Positions 41,287 through 49,584 of a stretch of DNA of 64,000 bases are shown piece after piece; the first letter of the stretch is position 1, and every line of letters begins with the position of its first letter. This DNA comes from Flavobacterium oncorhynchi (GTDB lineage Bacteria > Bacteroidota > Bacteroidia > Flavobacteriales > Flavobacteriaceae). Position numbers and translations under genes: made by a program. The stretch lies in contig NZ_MUHA01000007.1 in the NCBI RefSeq assembly GCF_002217355.1, positions 511,770-575,769 on the forward strand, read 5' to 3'. The notes beneath the pieces were generated by a model. The model did no database searches. It saw nothing but the letters and a program-made list of their open reading frames with translations, and had not been told where the DNA came from.

Positions 41287-42846
41287 ATGTTAAAACTTAT
41301 TCAAAAATTTCTTCAAATAAACAGATACTCAGAAGTGAAAAATGAGTTTAAGGATTTGTTTCTTTCTCATCCTAATTATCCAAGTTTATTTGCCATAACA
41401 GATTCTTTCGATTTACTGTCAATCGAGAATGCTGCAGTAAGAGTTTCTAAAGAGCAGATTGTTGATCTGCCTTCAAATTTTTTGGCTTATTTTAAAGAGG
41501 AATTAACATTGGTTGAGCGAGCAAAAAACTTTGTTCGAATCAGCACTATTAAAAAAGGAGTTCAGAAAATATCATATGATAAATTTCTTTTAGATTGGAA
41601 TGGAGTAATTGTAGCAATCGAACCTAATAATGTTGTTGCAAGAGAAAATTTAAAAGTTGAATTGAGCGGACTAAAATACTTCTTGCCATTTTTGCTTTTA
41701 GCAGGGTTATCGTTCTTTTATAATACATATACTTTTTATAGCAGTATATTTTTACTAACCTCGGCTTTGGGATTAATTGTTAGTATTTTAATCGTTCAGG
41801 AAAAACTGGGTTTTAAAAATGGTGTTATTTCAAAGTTTTGTAATCTAAGTGCAAATTCATCATGCAGCTCAGTACTAAATTTCGATGAGCGTTATAGTGA
41901 CAAATGGATTAGTTTTTCTGATCTCCCGCTGCTTTTCTTTGGAGCGTCATTTATAGCAATTTTAGTACAGCCTTTAAGTTCATCTGTTTTTGTTGGATTC
42001 TTGAGTTTATTAGCAATTCCTGTAATTGTATCATCTATATGGATTCAAAAATTTGAACTTCAAAAATGGTGTGTAATGTGTTTAATGGTTTCGTTTTTAA
42101 TTTTTACTCAAAGTTTAATTTGGTTTTCATCAGACTTGTTCACTTTGAATTTTAGTTTTGAGACGATTTTTCCATTTCTTTTTTCTTTAATTCTTCTTGT
42201 ACCAATTTGGTTTGTTATAAAATCAATTGCTAAAGATGTTCTTAGTAATGAAAACACTTTAAAAGAGCTAAAGAAGTTTAAAAGAAATTATTCATTACTT
42301 GATTTCTTGTCTAAAAAAGTTTCTTATACAAATGGACTTGAAGATTTAAGAGGATTAAATTTTGGAAATAGAAGCGCTGCTGTAAAACTTACTGTAATCG
42401 TAAGTCCAAGTTGTGTACACTGTCATAAAACATTTCAAGAAGCTTTTGACTTAGTATTGAAATTTCCTGATAAAATATTTTTGAATGTATTATTTAATGT
42501 TAATCCTGAAAATGTCGATAATCCATATAAAGTTGTTGTCGAAAGACTTTTGTCAATAAACAGATCAACTCCAGGAAAAACGGTCGAAGCAATTTCAGAT
42601 TGGCATATTAAAAAAATGAGTCTGAAAAAATGGTTGAAAAAATGGCATGTTGATTCAGTGAGTATGGTTGTTAAACAAGAAATAAATAAGCAGTATGAAT
42701 GGTGTTCTAAAAATAACTTCAATTATACTCCAGTAAAAATTGTAAATGAGAGCTTATTTCCAAACGAATATGAGCTAAATGAATTGAAGTACTTTTTAAA
42801 TGATTTTGCAGAACCGAAAGAAGCAGTTCTTGAAAAAACAGCATAG
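41287..42846 (+). CDS. VKOR-thioredoxin disulfide-forming protein with a degenerate C39-like N-terminus
   Basis: The 519-residue membrane protein joins three parts. Residues 1-125 look like a C39 peptidase-like fold (HPNYPSLFAITDSFDLLSIEN, FLLDWNGVIVAIEPN) but have no Cys, so peptidase activity is unlikely. Residues about 130-320 are a VKOR-type four-helix domain with a periplasmic Cys pair (Cys185, Cys193) and a KWCVMC motif (Cys262, Cys265). The C-terminal part (from about 345) is thioredoxin-like with SPSCVHC (Cys376, Cys379) and a cis-Pro-type TPVKI. VKOR plus Trx makes disulfides in exported proteins. It is followed by precursor peptides with even Cys counts and a C39 exporter, so it probably oxidises those peptides. 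Confidence 0.88.
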   Translation: MLKLIQKFLQINRYSEVKNEFKDLFLSHPNYPSLFAITDSFDLLSIENAAVRVSKEQIVDLPSNFLAYFKEELTLVERAKNFVRISTIKKGVQKISYDKFLLDWNGVIVAIEPNNVVARENLKVELSGLKYFLPFLLLAGLSFFYNTYTFYSSIFLLTSALGLIVSILIVQEKLGFKNGVISKFCNLSANSSCSSVLNFDERYSDKWISFSDLPLLFFGASFIAILVQPLSSSVFVGFLSLLAIPVIVSSIWIQKFELQKWCVMCLMVSFLIFTQSLIWFSSDLFTLNFSFETIFPFLFSLILLVPIWFVIKSIAKDVLSNENTLKELKKFKRNYSLLDFLSKKVSYTNGLEDLRGLNFGNRSAAVKLTVIVSPSCVHCHKTFQEAFDLVLKFPDKIFLNVLFNVNPENVDNPYKVVVERLLSINRSTPGKTVEAISDWHIKKMSLKKWLKKWHVDSVSMVVKQEINKQYEWCSKNNFNYTPVKIVNESLFPNEYELNELKYFLNDFAEPKEAVLEKTA

Positions 42847-42900
42847 TTTCGAATAGAATAAGATAGAGTTACCCCCCCCAAACCGAATAAATCAAGAGTT

Positions 42901-43089
42901 ATGTTAAAAAACATCTTAAATCTGGAAGGATCACAAGAGATTACTGCCAGTGAACAAAAAACAATAGTAGGTACAAACGTTAAAGAAACTAGTCCAAAAT
43001 GTGATACATGGTATAGTAGATCTGGTTTGACCTTTGAAGATTGTGCCGAGTATTACTCGTTAGATTTGAATTACGCTGGTGTAAATTAA
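42901..43089 (+). CDS. Leader peptide 1 (62 aa), two Cys
   Basis: MLKNILNLEGSQEITASEQK followed by TIVGT, where the usual double glycine is Gly-Thr. The core KCDTWYSRSGLTFEDCAEYYSLDLNYAGVN has exactly two Cys. The leader matches the other three plus-strand precursors (MLKxILN, SxxEQKxI). It is the first gene after the VKOR protein, 54 bases downstream. The GT in place of GG could make it a poor substrate, or a decoy or immunity-like relative. Weakest member of the set. Confidence 0.72.
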   Translation: MLKNILNLEGSQEITASEQKTIVGTNVKETSPKCDTWYSRSGLTFEDCAEYYSLDLNYAGVN

Positions 43090-43132
43090 GATTGTGCAAT
43101 TGTAAAAGATTCGAAAATAAATTGAAATAGTA

Positions 43133-43324
43133 ATGTTAAAGAAAATTTTAAATCTGAAACATGCTCAGCATATTAGTAAAAATGAGCAGAAAACAATAAA
43201 AGGCGGTATTCCGGAATGCTGGGTATATGCAATAGAAGCGGGATGCGTGTTGATACCAAGCGGTGGGACATGTCCAATAAATATGGAAGCTGGTATTTGT
43301 GATACAAATCGACTTTGCTGCTAG
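43133..43324 (+). CDS. Leader peptide 2 (63 aa), six Cys
   Basis: MLKKILNLKHAQHISKNEQK TIKGG is a GG leader of 25 residues with no Cys. The 38-residue core IPECWVYAIEAGCVLIPSGG... ends DTNRLCC and holds six Cys, including a terminal CC pair. The even number suits three disulfides made by the adjacent VKOR-thioredoxin protein. The core is otherwise hydrophobic/neutral, as in small exported bacteriocin-like peptides. Co-directional with peptide 1 (43-base gap). Confidence 0.82.
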   Translation: MLKKILNLKHAQHISKNEQKTIKGGIPECWVYAIEAGCVLIPSGGTCPINMEAGICDTNRLCC

Positions 43325-43340
43325 TTTTTTTGAAATTATT

Positions 43341-43523
43341 TAAAGTAATATAGATACAGCCTTTTTTAAAATTTAGTCATGTTTTTTTTAATTTGTAGGC
43401 GCTCGATCGTGGAACATTGAGCAAATATCCCCACATTGATGATTGGTGTCGGGATTCTCAGGAAAAGTGGTCACTCGATTGGTTTTATTTGGTTAGGCTG
43501 ATCAAGTGCCATCTCCTAGAGAA
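43341..43523 (+). repeat. Structured 183-bp element, copy 1, upstream of leader peptide 3
   Basis: Nearly identical to 44048-44231 (differences only near the end: CTCGATTGG versus CTGGGTTAG, and one inserted G). It can fold: GCTCGAT/ATTGAGC (43401-43407 with 43416-43422), TCCC..ACA/TGT..GGGA (43428-43435 with 43447-43454), and a closing stem GAT-CAGCC/GGCTG-ATC (43353-43361 with 43496-43503). It lies 145 bases before peptide 3. No intact coding frame is shared between the copies. Confidence 0.85.
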
Positions 43524-43668
43524 AAAATGGTTTTAGTAAGATATAGTGGTAATAGAAATAGTTCTATCTCTTTTATAGTAAGACAAATATAGTTGGATTG
43601 CTATAGTAGACTGATATATAATCAGATGTGTTAGGATAATTGAAGTATTAACAATAAAACAAAAAACT

Positions 43669-43884
43669 ATGTTAAAAAACATTTTAAACCAAAAAGACAC
43701 TTTTTTGTTAAGTGCAGCTGAGCAAAAAAATATAAAAGGAGGAGGCCCAATTAATCCTCCATCAAATTGTCGTTGTTCTTGTCCTGGTACAGGCGGTAAT
43801 TCTTGTTTTACGTATTGTCCTGATGGAACAATTCCAGCACTGAATGAAGGTAGTACAGGGAATTGTAAGTTTCCATTTGAATAA
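43669..43884 (+). CDS. Leader peptide 3 (71 aa), six Cys
   Basis: MLKNILNQKDTFLLSAAEQK NIKGG is a 25-residue GG leader. The core GPINPPSNCRCSCPGTGGNSCFTYCPDG... ends TGNCKFPFE and has six Cys in a compact CRCSCP cluster plus three others. It is preceded by the 183-bp element (145 bases away) and by ATTGAAGTATTAACAA at 43639-43654, which recurs before peptide 4. Cys pairing may be guided by the VKOR protein. No homology to a named bacteriocin was recognised. Confidence 0.84.
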   Translation: MLKNILNQKDTFLLSAAEQKNIKGGGPINPPSNCRCSCPGTGGNSCFTYCPDGTIPALNEGSTGNCKFPFE

Positions 43885-44047
43885 AAAACTTCAAAGCATT
43901 TTTTAATTAATAATACTATTCGAAATCAGCAAAAAGTTGTAGTGTATTTATGAGTATTTAGGTATTTAAAACCATAATTGCATATACTTTGATATTGAAT
44001 GAGAGTTTTATAAAATTTTTGCTTTCGATTAATTTTTGAAACTTATA

Positions 44048-44231
44048 TAAAGTAATATAGATACAGCCTTTTTTAAAATTTAGTCATGTTTTTTTTAATT
44101 TGTAGGCGCTCGATCGTGGAACATTGAGCAAATATCCCCACATTGATGATTGGTGTCGGGATTCTCAGGAAAAGTGGTCACTGGGTTAGTTTTATTTGGT
44201 TAGGGCTGATCAAGTGCCATCTCCTAGAGAA
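44048..44231 (+). repeat. Structured 183-bp element, copy 2, upstream of leader peptide 4
   Basis: Second copy of 43341-43523, 707 bases downstream, with the same stem-forming words. It ends 167 bases before peptide 4. The rest of the 514-base gap between peptides 3 and 4 shows no gene. Confidence 0.85.
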
Positions 44232-44398
44232 GTGGTGCTGCAAGCAGTATTTTATATGTATGGGAGGATTAGTTCTCTCTTTTTTTTGTCATAGAATTTA
44301 ATAGTAATAAAAATACTACGATGTTTTTAAATTAAACAGACAGAGGCTTCGACTGTCTTAAAATGATTGAAGTATTAACAAATCAAAAAAAACAAATC

Positions 44399-44590
44399 AT
44401 GAAAAAATTAAAAGATTTAATTGGTATTGAAGTTTTAGGAGTTAATGAAAAGAAAAACATTATGGGCGGAGGGCCTGGGATAGAGGCCTGTTATTGTCCA
44501 GGAACAAATATTTTTGCAGGTATTATACGTCCAGGCGATGGTGAAACTTGTGCCTCGGTTATTGAGGACGGTTGTCCGCTAGACAGCTAA
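44399..44590 (+). CDS. Leader peptide 4 (63 aa), four Cys
   Basis: MKKLKDLIGIEVLGVNEKKNIMGG is the leader, with the GG at 23-24. A longer frame from 44363 adds residues not seen in the other leaders, so the ATG at 44399 is chosen. The core GPGIEACYCPGTNIFAGIIRPG... ends EDGCPLDS and has four Cys. The segment PGTNIFAG partly echoes the PGTGGNS of peptide 3. The upstream ATTGAAGTATTAACAA (44366-44381) matches the one before peptide 3. Confidence 0.83.
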   Translation: MKKLKDLIGIEVLGVNEKKNIMGGGPGIEACYCPGTNIFAGIIRPGDGETCASVIEDGCPLDS

Positions 44591-44611
44591 CTATAAAATA
44601 TATTTAAAGTA

Positions 44612-44656
44612 AAGAAAGCTTTGTTGTTTTTTAACAAAGCTTTCTTGTTGTTTTAT
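44612..44656 (+). terminator. Terminator after leader peptide 4
   Basis: AAGAAAGCTTTGTT (44612-44625) pairs with AACAAAGCTTTCTT (44633-44646), then GTTGTTTT. It separates the precursors from the exporter gene, so precursor mRNA could be more abundant than exporter mRNA. Confidence 0.85.
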
Positions 44657-44769
44657 AGATTAGTTGAAAACCAATTATAAAAGGTGAAATTTAGTTGATT
44701 AATTAAAGACTGATTTATATTTTAAGATTTTTTGTATAATATTGTTATGAATAAACCCAAATAGCAGAG

Positions 44770-46962
44770 TTGAAAAAATTCACGAGTTACAAACAAGCAG
44801 ATTTTAAAGATTGCGGACCAACATGTTTAAAGATTATAGCTAAACATTATGGTAAAACAATTAATATTCAGGAGCTGCGCGATGCGAGCGAAACGACTCG
44901 TGAGGGAAGTAATTTGCTTTTTTTGAGTGATGCCGCAGAAAAAATTGGTTTTAGAACTTTAGGCGTAAAACTAAGTGCAGAGCGCCTTGAAGAAGCACCG
45001 CTTCCGTGCATTTTACATTGGAACAAAAATCATTATGTAGTACTTTATAAAATTAAAAAAGGGACTTATTATATATCAGATCCTGCTTTTGGTTTAATTG
45101 AATATAATAAAGAGGACTTTCTTAAATTTTGGATTGGAAATAATGCCGATGATTCGACTCAAGAAGGTATCGCTTTATTGATTGAGGCCACGCCAAAATT
45201 CTTCCAATCTGAATTTGATAAGGAAGATGCTAAAGGAATTGGCTTTGGATTACTTTCGCAATATGTACTTCGCTATAAATCATTTTTGATTCAATTGTCT
45301 ATAGGTTTATTAGCAAGTAGTATGTTGCAGCTTATTTTTCCATTCTTAACGCAAAGTATTGTTGATATTGGAATACAGAACCAGAATATTCATTTCGTTT
45401 ATCTAATTCTTTTTGCGCAGTTATTTCTATTTGCAGGAAGAACAGGTTTAGAGCTTATCAGGAGTTGGATCTTATTGCATCTTTCGACCCGCATCAATAT
45501 TTCACTCATCTCGGATTTCTTTATTAAGCTAATGAATCTGCCCATTTCATTTTTTGATGTGCGAATGACAGGTGATATTATGCAGCGTATAAATGACCAT
45601 CGCCGAATTGAGAAAATCTTAACCACATCTTCATTAAACGTCTTGTTTTCTATAATAAATATGTTTGTGATGGGAGCCGTTTTAGCTTATTTTAATCTAA
45701 AGATATTTTTAGTCTTTTTTGTTGGAAGCCTTCTTTACTTTGGATGGATAACATTGTTTTTAAAACGAAGAGAAGTTTTAGATTATAAACGCTTTGCCGA
45801 AGTCTCGCAGGAGCAGAGTAAAGTGATGGAGCTTATAAACGGAATGCAGGAAATTAAACTCCACAATGCCGAAAAACAAAAACGCTGGAGCTGGGAATAT
45901 GTACAGGCCAGATTGTTTAGAGTTTCAATAAAAGGGTTAGTTTTAGAACAAACACAAACAATTGGTTCTTCGGTTATCAACGAATTAAAAAACATCTTCA
46001 TCATTTTTCTATCGGCAAAATTAGTCATCGACGGTTCAATTACATTGGGGATGATGCTGGCAATCAGCTCGATTGTAGGCAGTTTAAATGGGCCGGTAAC
46101 ACAGCTTATTGAATTTGTAAGAGAACTGCAGGATGCAAAAATATCATTGGCGAGATTGTCTGAAATTCATGAGAAAGAAGATGAAACTCAACAAGAAGTT
46201 CATCAAACAAACGATGTCCCTTTTGATGCTCCAATCGAAATCAAGAATATTTCGTACCGCTATTTGGGATCCGATATTCCGGTTTTGGATAATTTAAGTC
46301 TTGTGATTCCGCCAAATAAAATAACCGCTATAGTGGGCGTCAGCGGAAGCGGTAAAACTACTTTAATGAAGTTGCTGCTTAAGTTTTATGAGCCTGAAAA
46401 AGGAGACATAACTATTGGAAATTCGCAGCTAAAAAATATTTCTCAAAAAGCATGGCGTTCTAATATTGGTGCGGTTATGCAGGAAGGCTTTATTTTTAGT
46501 GATACCATTGCTAATAATATTGCTTTTGGAGTTGATATTATTAATAAAGAACGTTTAGTTTATGCGGCTGATGTCGCCAATATTAAAGAGTATATCAGTG
46601 AGCTTCCTCTTGGTTATAATACAAAAATTGGAGCAGAAGGAGTAGGAATGAGTACTGGACAGAAACAAAGATTATTAATTGCAAGAGCTGTTTATAAAGA
46701 CCCCGAAATTTTATTTTTTGATGAAGCAACATCAGCTTTGGATGCCAATAATGAAAAGGAAATAATGAGAAAACTAGGTCTGTTTTTTGAAAATAAAACA
46801 GTAGTCGTAATTGCTCATCGATTAAGTACGGTTATGAATGCAGATCAGATTGTAGTTTTAGATAAAGGAAAAATTATAGAAATAGGATCTCATACCTCTT
46901 TGGTAGAACAAAAAGGGAATTATTTTGAATTGGTTAAAAATCAATTGCAGTTAGGAAATTAA
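44770..46962 (+). CDS. Peptidase-containing ABC transporter (C39 bacteriocin-type exporter)
   Basis: The 730-residue exporter starts at a TTG codon. An N-terminal C39 cysteine peptidase has YKQADFKDCGPTCLKII (catalytic Cys15), LHWNKNHYVVLYK (His88) and ISDPAFG (Asp104), the complete triad. A six-helix ABC membrane domain spans about 165-450. The nucleotide-binding domain has Walker A GVSGSGKTT (about 523-531), signature MSTGQKQR (variant of LSGGQ) and Walker B EILFFDEATSALD. It cleaves double-glycine leaders and exports the cores. It sits 123 bases after peptide 4's terminator and is coupled to the HlyD gene by a two-base gap. Confidence 0.95.
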   Translation: MKKFTSYKQADFKDCGPTCLKIIAKHYGKTINIQELRDASETTREGSNLLFLSDAAEKIGFRTLGVKLSAERLEEAPLPCILHWNKNHYVVLYKIKKGTYYISDPAFGLIEYNKEDFLKFWIGNNADDSTQEGIALLIEATPKFFQSEFDKEDAKGIGFGLLSQYVLRYKSFLIQLSIGLLASSMLQLIFPFLTQSIVDIGIQNQNIHFVYLILFAQLFLFAGRTGLELIRSWILLHLSTRINISLISDFFIKLMNLPISFFDVRMTGDIMQRINDHRRIEKILTTSSLNVLFSIINMFVMGAVLAYFNLKIFLVFFVGSLLYFGWITLFLKRREVLDYKRFAEVSQEQSKVMELINGMQEIKLHNAEKQKRWSWEYVQARLFRVSIKGLVLEQTQTIGSSVINELKNIFIIFLSAKLVIDGSITLGMMLAISSIVGSLNGPVTQLIEFVRELQDAKISLARLSEIHEKEDETQQEVHQTNDVPFDAPIEIKNISYRYLGSDIPVLDNLSLVIPPNKITAIVGVSGSGKTTLMKLLLKFYEPEKGDITIGNSQLKNISQKAWRSNIGAVMQEGFIFSDTIANNIAFGVDIINKERLVYAADVANIKEYISELPLGYNTKIGAEGVGMSTGQKQRLLIARAVYKDPEILFFDEATSALDANNEKEIMRKLGLFFENKTVVVIAHRLSTVMNADQIVVLDKGKIIEIGSHTSLVEQKGNYFELVKNQLQLGN

Positions 46963-46964
46963 TT

Positions 46965-48260
46965 ATGGCAGAAGAACATAACACTTTCGAATTAAGGAGC
47001 GAAGAAGTTCAAGACATTCTAACCAAAGTACCGCATTGGATGATTCGATGGGGAACGGTTTTGATATTTGTAATTATAGTGCTTCTTTTTTTTGTTTCCT
47101 GGTTTATAAAGTATCCAGATGTTGTAAATACCGAAATTGTAATAACAACCAATATTCCGCCAGAAAAAATAGTTTCGAAGTCCTCAGGAAGGATTGAAGC
47201 TATTTTGGTAAAAGATAAAACAATCGTTTCTAAGAATACAACGCTTGCAATAATTGAAAACACAGCCAATTATAAAGATGTTTTTTTGCTAAAAAGCATA
47301 ATGGACAGCTATAATATTAATGATCCTAAAAAAGAATTTCCATTTACACAATTAAAAAACACACAACTAGGTGAAATTGAAAGTGCTTACGCAGTTTTTC
47401 AAAAAGATTATCAAGCTCAGGAATTAAATCATGATTTGCAGCCATTTGCAATTGAAAATAGAGCGCAAGTTTCTGAGAAAATTCAAATAAAAGAACGATT
47501 AGGTATTCTGCAGCAGCAAAAATTGATTAACGAAAGCGAACTTCAGCTTCAAAAAAATGAAGTTGCACGTTTCGAAGTCCTTTTTGCAAAAGGTATTATT
47601 TCGGCCCAAGAAATGGAAGCAAAGAAATTGAGTTTCCTGCAAGCACAGAAGAGTTATCGAAGCCTTTTAGCTTCGATTTCACAATTAAAATCCTCTTTGA
47701 TTGATAATACAAAATCAAGTCAGAATTCGCAGATAAACAGTACTAAAGAGGAAGTGAATCTAGGACGAAATATGGCGCAGTCATTTTATCAGCTTAAAAA
47801 AGTGATTAAAGATTGGGAATTGACTTATACTCTAAAATCATCGATCAGTGGAACGGTTACTTTTTTACAGGTTTGGACAGAAAATCAAACGATAAATGCG
47901 GGAGACAATGTTTTTTCGATTATTCCTGATGCTAAAAACGGTTTTATTGGAAAAGTAAAAGCACCAGCATTAAATTCTGGAAAGATAAAAGTTGGACAAA
48001 AAGTAAATATACGTTTAGCTAATTTTCCAGATAGAGAATTTGGTGTTCTAAAAGGTAAAATCCGTAATATTTCGTTGGTGCCTGATAAAGATGGAAATAT
48101 ATTGTTAGACGTTGAATTGCCAAACGGATTAGAAACATCCTATAAAAAGCAAATTGTATTTCAGCAGGAAATGAAAGGAAGTGCCGAAATTGTAACAGAG
48201 GATTTACGATTAATCGAAAGGATTTTATATCAGTTCAAAAGTATATTTGAGCAGGTTTAG
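46965..48260 (+). CDS. HlyD-family secretion adaptor for the peptide exporter
   Basis: A 431-residue membrane fusion protein: a cytoplasmic N-terminus, one TM helix (about 28-48, WGTVLIFVIIVLLFFVSWFI), first lipoyl half (RIEAILVKDKTIVSKNTTLAIIE), a long coiled-coil (about 120-265), second lipoyl-like half (LKSSISGTVTFLQVWTENQTINAGDNVFSIIP), and a beta-barrel end (VGQKVNIRLANFPDREFG). With the C39 ABC protein it would span the periplasm to a TolC-like outer-membrane channel. No such channel is encoded nearby, so the housekeeping one (for example 11959) may serve. It overlaps the TrmN6 gene stop by four bases tail to tail. Confidence 0.93.
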   Translation: MAEEHNTFELRSEEVQDILTKVPHWMIRWGTVLIFVIIVLLFFVSWFIKYPDVVNTEIVITTNIPPEKIVSKSSGRIEAILVKDKTIVSKNTTLAIIENTANYKDVFLLKSIMDSYNINDPKKEFPFTQLKNTQLGEIESAYAVFQKDYQAQELNHDLQPFAIENRAQVSEKIQIKERLGILQQQKLINESELQLQKNEVARFEVLFAKGIISAQEMEAKKLSFLQAQKSYRSLLASISQLKSSLIDNTKSSQNSQINSTKEEVNLGRNMAQSFYQLKKVIKDWELTYTLKSSISGTVTFLQVWTENQTINAGDNVFSIIPDAKNGFIGKVKAPALNSGKIKVGQKVNIRLANFPDREFGVLKGKIRNISLVPDKDGNILLDVELPNGLETSYKKQIVFQQEMKGSAEIVTEDLRLIERILYQFKSIFEQV

Positions 48261-48964
48261 AATTTCAAATAGAAATCTTTAGTCAATTCAATATATTCAG
48301 AAGTATAAACATGACGATCAATTTCAATTGTTAGTTCATCAATTTCGATTTCAGAATTTTCATTTCGGCTAAAAGCTAATAAACTGCGTTTGATTTCAGA
48401 TTTTGGAGTTCCTTTTACTCGAGTTATTTTTAACGGATATAATTCAGATTCTTTGGCTAGTGCAATAAATTTTTCTTCTTCTTTAAAAGGAAGAATTAAA
48501 GCAAATATTCCGTTTTCAGATAATAATAAATCGGCTGCTTCAACAAGTTCTTCAAAAGGCATTGCATCTTGAAAACGTGCTAAATCGCGTTGTTCATTTT
48601 CTGTTTTATAATCTTCGGCATAAAAAGGGGGATTGGAAACAATTAGATCATATTCGTCTTCCGGTTCTTCAATAAATTCATCTAAACCAGCATGAAAACA
48701 AAATAAACGATCACCCCAAGGAGAATTTTCGAAATTTTCTACCGCTTGTTCATAAGCATCTTCGTCAATTTCAAGTGCATCAATTTGTTCCGCATTTGTT
48801 CTCTGCGCAAGCATTAAAGCAATAATTCCAGTTCCAGCACCAACGTCTAAAATACTAAACGGATTGTGATTTATTGGAGCCCACGCACCAAGTAAAACAC
48901 CATCTGTGCCAACTTTCATTGCACAACGATCTTGATTAATAGAGAATTGCTTGAACTGAAACAT
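48257..48964 (-). CDS. tRNA1(Val) (adenine37-N6)-methyltransferase-like
   Basis: The 235-residue SAM methyltransferase has motif I (ILDVGAGTGIIALMLAQR), the second-strand acid (DALEIDEDAYEQA) and the amino-methylase motif NPPFY (IVSNPPFYAEDYKTENEQRDLAR). These match the TrmN6/YfiC family, which methylates N6 of A37 in tRNA-Val. A general N6-adenine methyltransferase is a possible alternative. It faces the HlyD gene tail to tail. It stands next to rimM and rpsP, a grouping for ribosome/tRNA functions but with its own 80-base spacer. Confidence 0.88.
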   Translation of the reverse strand: MFQFKQFSINQDRCAMKVGTDGVLLGAWAPINHNPFSILDVGAGTGIIALMLAQRTNAEQIDALEIDEDAYEQAVENFENSPWGDRLFCFHAGLDEFIEEPEDEYDLIVSNPPFYAEDYKTENEQRDLARFQDAMPFEELVEAADLLLSENGIFALILPFKEEEKFIALAKESELYPLKITRVKGTPKSEIKRSLLAFSRNENSEIEIDELTIEIDRHVYTSEYIELTKDFYLKF

Positions 48965-48980
48965 TTTAATTTTTGATTGA

Positions 48981-49005
48981 AGATTAACGATTTTTGATTT
49001 CAGAT
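48981..49005. repeat. Dispersed 25-bp repeat (AGATTAACGATTTTTGAT type)
   Basis: Identical to the reverse complement of 55651-55675 and close (two mismatches) to 55536-55560. It lies between trmN6 and rimM. Confidence 0.85.
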
Positions 49006-49044
49006 AGAAAACTGAACACTAAAAACTGTAAACTGAATACTTTT

Positions 49045-49569
49045 TTAAAGGTACATTTCCACCAATCCTTCTGGAAGGTTCATGATTACTTTTTTATTCT
49101 CACGATCAATTTTTACCAAGAAATGATCAATCATTGGAACTAAAATTTCTACATTGCCATTTAAAACTTCAAAAAGCGGCTGTGCAGAAGAATCATTAAT
49201 AGAAGTAATTTTTCCAAAAACACCTAAACGCTGGTCTTCGATTTCAAAACCAATTACTTCGTGAAAATAGAATTTGTTGCCAGAAAGTTTAGGCAGCATA
49301 GTTAATGGGAGATAGACAGCATTGCTAACTAAAGCGTCTGCATCTTCTTCGGTATTTACATCTTCAAAACGAACTCTAAGAAAGTCGTTTTTATGTAAAG
49401 AACTTGTTTCAATAAAAAAAGGAACCAAGTGTTTGTTATGTTCAACAAACACTGATTCCAGATTTTCGTATAACTCAGGTTCGTCTGTGTCTAAATAGAT
49501 CAGAACTTCACCTTTGAAACTAAATTTTTTAGCGATTTTACCTAAATAAAAACATTCTTCTTTACGCAT
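49045..49569 (-). CDS. rimM: Ribosome maturation factor RimM
   Basis: A 174-residue 16S rRNA-processing factor. It has the N-terminal RimM barrel (YLGKIAKKFSFKGEVLIYLDTDEPELY, LRVRFEDVNTEEDADALVSNAVYLP) and a PRC-barrel C-domain (VIGFEIEDQRLGVFGKITSINDSSAQPLFEVLNGNVEILVPMIDHFLVKID). It binds S19 and helps mature the 30S head. It lies 15 bases after rpsP in the same direction, the usual pairing, so the two are one operon. Confidence 0.95.
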   Translation of the reverse strand: MRKEECFYLGKIAKKFSFKGEVLIYLDTDEPELYENLESVFVEHNKHLVPFFIETSSLHKNDFLRVRFEDVNTEEDADALVSNAVYLPLTMLPKLSGNKFYFHEVIGFEIEDQRLGVFGKITSINDSSAQPLFEVLNGNVEILVPMIDHFLVKIDRENKKVIMNLPEGLVEMYL

Positions 49570-49584
49570 TATCGCTTGGTAAAA

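Noticed and set aside
43400..43540. Open frame inside the first 183-bp element (ALDRGTLSKYPHIDDWC...)
   Set aside because: The second copy breaks the frame with a stop and an indel, so conservation is at the DNA/RNA level rather than protein level.
43341..44231. Insertion sequence remnant as the explanation of the 183-bp copies
   Set aside because: No transposase frame, terminal inverted repeats or target duplications were found; it stays open as a MITE but is not called.
40141..44600. CRISPR array or tandem repeat array near the small peptides
   Set aside because: Repeats here are gene paralogues and one duplicated 183-bp element, not regularly spaced short repeats with unique spacers.
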